26,234 nt of DNA, from the NCBI GenBank assembly GCA_031551595.1, contig JAVBNK010000186.1, positions 1-26,234 of the forward strand, written 5' to 3'. The position numbers and the translations under genes were made by a program. The notes beneath the pieces are model-generated. The model did no database searches. It worked only from the letters and a program-made list of their open reading frames with translations, and had not been told where the DNA came from. Shown in pieces: positions 23,257-26,234 of the stretch. Position 1 is the stretch's first letter. Each line of letters begins with the position of its first letter. The stretch is from JAVBOW01 sp031551595 (GTDB lineage Bacteria > Bacteroidota > Bacteroidia > Bacteroidales > Rikenellaceae).

Positions 23257-26234
23257 ATGAAAATATACGAAACCGCGGTCCGGAAACCCATATCCACCAT
23301 ACTGATCTTCATCGGTGTGATGGTGTTGGGCCTGTTCTCGCTGCGCAACCTGTCGGTGGACATGTACCCCGACATCGAGGCGCCCTACATCAGTGTGATC
23401 ACCACCTATTCCGGGGCCAATGCCGCCGATATAGAGACCAACATCACGCGCGTGCTCGAAGACAACCTCAATACGGTCAACAACCTCAAGAAGATCACCT
23501 CCAAATCGCAGGACAACTTTTCGATGATCACCCTGCAGTTCGAGTGGGGATCGGACCTCACGGAGGCGGCCAACGACATCCGCGACGTGGTGGGACGCGT
23601 CCAGTCGCAACTGCCGGACGATGTCGACGCGCCGACGATCTTCAAGTTCAGCTCATCGCTCATGCCGATCCTGATGATGAGCGTGACGGCCGACGAGAGC
23701 TACCAGGCGCTGAACAAGATCCTGGACGAAAAACTGGTCAATGTGCTCAACCGCATCGACGGCGTGGGCGCGGTGGGGATCATGGGTGCGCCGCTGCGCG
23801 AGATCCAGATCAACGTCGACCCGCATAAGCTCGAAGCCTACCATTTGACCGTGGAACAGCTGGGCGCGATCATCGCCCAGGAGAATATCAACCTGCCGGG
23901 CGGCACGCTGGACATCGGCAACCACACCTACAACATCAAGGCCGACCTGGAATTCAAGGACAGCCGCGAGCTGGGCGACATCGTCGTATCGAGCCAGAAC
24001 GGCCGCGACATCCTGTTGCGGGACGTGGCCACGGTGAAGGATACGATCCAGAAGATGACCAACGACGTGCGCATGAACGGCGGCAAGGCCATGAGTATCA
24101 TGGTGCAGAAGCAGTCTGGCGCCAACTCGGTGAAGATCGCCAGGGAGGTGCTCGCGAACGTCGAGAAGATCAAGACGACGCTGCCCCCGGACGTGAAGAT
24201 CGAGCTGATCTTCGACACGTCGGAATACATCGAGGATTCGATCAACTCGCTGAGCGAAACCGTGATGCTGGCGTTCGTTTTCGTGATCCTGGTGGTGCTG
24301 TTCTTCCTGGGGCGCTGGAGGGCGACGTTCATCATCTGCCTGACGATCCCCGTATCGCTCATCGTGGCGTTCATCTACCTCTACATAACCGGATCGACGC
24401 TTAATATCATCTCGCTCTCGTCGCTCTCCATAGCCATCGGCATGGTGGTGGACGACGCGATCGTGGTGCTCGAAAACATCACCACCCACATCGAACGCGG
24501 CTCGTCGCCCAAGGAGGCGGCCGTGTACGCCACGAACGAGGTCTGGCTGGCCGTGATCGCCACCACGCTGGTGATCGTGGCGGTGTTCATGCCGCTGACG
24601 ATGCTCACGGGCATGGCCGGCATCATGTTCAAGGAACTGGGCTGGATCGTCACCCTGGTGGTCTGCGTTTCGACCGTCGCGGCCATCACCATGACCCCGA
24701 TGCTCTCGGCCATGCTGTTGCGCGCCAAAACCGTGGGCCATACCTACAAAGGCCTGGGCGTGATCTTCAAACCGATCGACCGCTTCCTCGAAAACCTCGA
24801 CAACTGGTATTCGGATATGCTCAAATGGGCGCTGCGCAACCGCCTCAAAGTGGTCCTTACAGCCGGGGCGATCTTTATCGCCAGTATATTGCTGCTCTTC
24901 AAAGTGCCTGTGGAATTCTTCCCTTCGAGCGACGACGGCATGATTTCGGCGACGGTGAAGCTGGAACAGAACATCGGGGTGGATTACACCTCGACCGTTG
25001 CACGGCGCATCGACAGCACCCTGAAAGCGCACTATCCTGAAATCCGCCTGCTTTATGCGAGCGCCGGCGCGGCGTCGGGCGACAACACCTGGGCTGCGAT
25101 GCAGGAATCCGGAAGCCAGATGATCAGCTATCGCTTCCGCCTGCCCGACCTGAAGGACCGCAATCGCACGATCTTCGAGATCAGCGACCTGATGCGCAAG
25201 GACTTCGCGGCGATGCCCGAAGTGAAAGAGTTCACCGTCACTCCCGGCCAGCAGAACGGCGGAATGGGCGGGGGCTCGAGCATCGAGGTCAAAGTGTTCG
25301 GCTACAACATGGACCTGGCCAACACCGTGGCCGAGGAGATCAAGGCCAAAATGATCCCGCTCAAGACGCTCCGCGACGTGCACCTGTCGCGCGACGAGAT
25401 GCGCACCGAGTACAACATCTCGTTCGACCGCAAACGCCTGGCCTACTACGGGCTGAACACTTCGACGGCCGCCTCGTACGTGCGTAACCGCATCAACGGC
25501 CTCACGGCGACCAAGTTCCGCGAGGACGGCGACGAATACGACATCGTCGTGCGCTACGGCGAGGAGTTCCGCACCTCGCTCGAAGAGGTGGAGAACATCC
25601 TGATCTTCAATCCCCGCGGCGAGGCGATCCGCCTGCGCGACGTGGCCACGATCACCGAAGGGTTCGAGCCTCCGATCATCCAGCGCGAAAACCGCCAGCG
25701 CGTCGTGTCGGTGATCGCCTCGCTGGGCGACAAGGTGGCGCTCGGAACGGCAGCCAAGGAAGTTACCGCACTCCTGGCGGACTATAAAGCCCCCGAAGGC
25801 ATAGACATCGTGATCGGCGGTACGATCGAAGACCAGCAGGAATCGTTCGGCGACATCCTGGTGCTGCTCGTGCTGATCGTCATGCTGGTCTACATCGTGA
25901 TGGCCACCCAATTCGAGTCGCTGCGAATGCCTTTCATCATCATGTTCACCCTGCCGTTCGCCTTTACGGGCGTGTTCCTGGCGCTGTTCATTACCAACAC
26001 TCCGCTGAGCCTGATCGCCTTCATCGGTGCGATCATGCTCGTGGGTATCGTGGTGAAGAACGGTATCGTGATGGTCGACTTTACGAACCTGCTGCGCGAA
26101 CGCGGCGAATCGGTCAACCAGGCCGTCATCAATTCGGGAAAATCGCGTCTGCGCCCCGTGCTGATGACCTCCCTGACGACCATCCTGGGGATGTTCCCCA
26201 TGGCGCTGGGCATCGGAGAAGGTTCCGAGATCTG
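23257..26234 (+). CDS. RND (HAE1/AcrB-type) efflux transporter, 3' end outside the window
   Basis: The inner-membrane proton-driven pump of the tripartite system. The frame runs from ATG 23257 (MKIYETAVRKPISTILIFIG, with the first membrane helix) to the last base, about 992 codons, so only some 30-60 residues are missing for this family. The porter domains are recognisable (NLSVDMYPDIEAPYISV, DIRDVVGRVQSQLP). The proton-relay pair is D399/D400 in IGMVVDDAIVVLENI, the family's transmembrane-4 motif. The second membrane block has LVLIVMLVYIVMATQFESLR and GIVVKNGIVMVDF. The substrate class (drug, bile salt or other) cannot be told from sequence. Confidence 0.97.
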   Translation, partial: MKIYETAVRKPISTILIFIGVMVLGLFSLRNLSVDMYPDIEAPYISVITTYSGANAADIETNITRVLEDNLNTVNNLKKITSKSQDNFSMITLQFEWGSDLTEAANDIRDVVGRVQSQLPDDVDAPTIFKFSSSLMPILMMSVTADESYQALNKILDEKLVNVLNRIDGVGAVGIMGAPLREIQINVDPHKLEAYHLTVEQLGAIIAQENINLPGGTLDIGNHTYNIKADLEFKDSRELGDIVVSSQNGRDILLRDVATVKDTIQKMTNDVRMNGGKAMSIMVQKQSGANSVKIAREVLANVEKIKTTLPPDVKIELIFDTSEYIEDSINSLSETVMLAFVFVILVVLFFLGRWRATFIICLTIPVSLIVAFIYLYITGSTLNIISLSSLSIAIGMVVDDAIVVLENITTHIERGSSPKEAAVYATNEVWLAVIATTLVIVAVFMPLTMLTGMAGIMFKELGWIVTLVVCVSTVAAITMTPMLSAMLLRAKTVGHTYKGLGVIFKPIDRFLENLDNWYSDMLKWALRNRLKVVLTAGAIFIASILLLFKVPVEFFPSSDDGMISATVKLEQNIGVDYTSTVARRIDSTLKAHYPEIRLLYASAGAASGDNTWAAMQESGSQMISYRFRLPDLKDRNRTIFEISDLMRKDFAAMPEVKEFTVTPGQQNGGMGGGSSIEVKVFGYNMDLANTVAEEIKAKMIPLKTLRDVHLSRDEMRTEYNISFDRKRLAYYGLNTSTAASYVRNRINGLTATKFREDGDEYDIVVRYGEEFRTSLEEVENILIFNPRGEAIRLRDVATITEGFEPPIIQRENRQRVVSVIASLGDKVALGTAAKEVTALLADYKAPEGIDIVIGGTIEDQQESFGDILVLLVLIVMLVYIVMATQFESLRMPFIIMFTLPFAFTGVFLALFITNTPLSLIAFIGAIMLVGIVVKNGIVMVDFTNLLRERGESVNQAVINSGKSRLRPVLMTSLTTILGMFPMALGIGEGSEI

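Noticed and set aside
23653..25911. 752-codon minus-strand open frame over the RND gene
   Set aside because: The plus strand encodes an unmistakable AcrB-type pump through the same bases. The minus frame is extremely His/Asp/Arg-rich with no domain.

Overview
The window looks like chromosomal DNA of a GC-rich member of the Bacteroidales, most likely Alistipes or a close relative in the Rikenellaceae. Three things point there. The promoters that can be recognised carry the Bacteroidetes -7 element (TAnnTTTG, sometimes with an upstream TTTG) and there are no strong Shine-Dalgarno sites. The gene content includes a KamA-family radical SAM protein, a lamin-tail/OadG fusion, a DUF2891 protein and many small lipoproteins. 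Coding DNA is visibly GC-rich while promoters and a few islands are AT-rich. The genus is an inference.

Layout. 1-444: end of an upstream gene (possible), a strong terminator, and a non-coding stretch with a long hairpin that looks like an interspersed repeat. 445-1485: a family 9 (heptosyltransferase-type) glycosyltransferase closed by a bidirectional terminator. 1627-3708 (minus): a KamA-like radical SAM protein. 3826-6468 (plus): dut, then DNA polymerase III delta' (holB) interrupted by an in-frame TAG, then folK and a small lipoprotein joined by ATGA overlaps. 6572-9324 (minus): a thioredoxin-fold protein without cysteines, meaB overlapping it by ATGA, and a DUF2891 protein. 9658-10731 (minus): a lipoprotein made of seven Kelch-like repeats. 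10983-15524 (plus): a five-gene methylmalonyl-CoA operon. 15637-16980: two lipoproteins that share a C-terminal domain. 17075-18397: ffh. 18398-18892: non-coding, packed with perfect palindromes. 18893-19286 (minus): an AT-rich island with a tiny membrane protein and what looks like the tail of a lost gene. 19287-19940 (minus): upp. 20109-26234 (plus): a TetR regulator followed by a TolC / periplasmic adaptor / RND pump operon, with the RND gene cut by the end of the window.

How the genes work together. The 10983-15524 operon encodes methylmalonyl-CoA epimerase plus the carboxyltransferase, gamma, biotin carrier and beta subunits of a membrane decarboxylase of the sodium-pump type. With MeaB, the GTPase that protects the B12-dependent methylmalonyl-CoA mutase, it fits the succinate-to-propionate route, in which decarboxylation of methylmalonyl-CoA drives Na+ export. 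The mutase itself and a biotin carboxylase are not in the window. The TetR gene sits directly ahead of a complete tripartite efflux operon and probably controls it.

The points most worth a second look are the amber codon in holB, the paired cysteine loss in the seven-repeat lipoprotein, the cysteine-free thioredoxin fold next to meaB, the palindrome cluster after ffh, and the gene remnant behind upp. I saw no CRISPR array, tRNA, rRNA, integrase or transposase.
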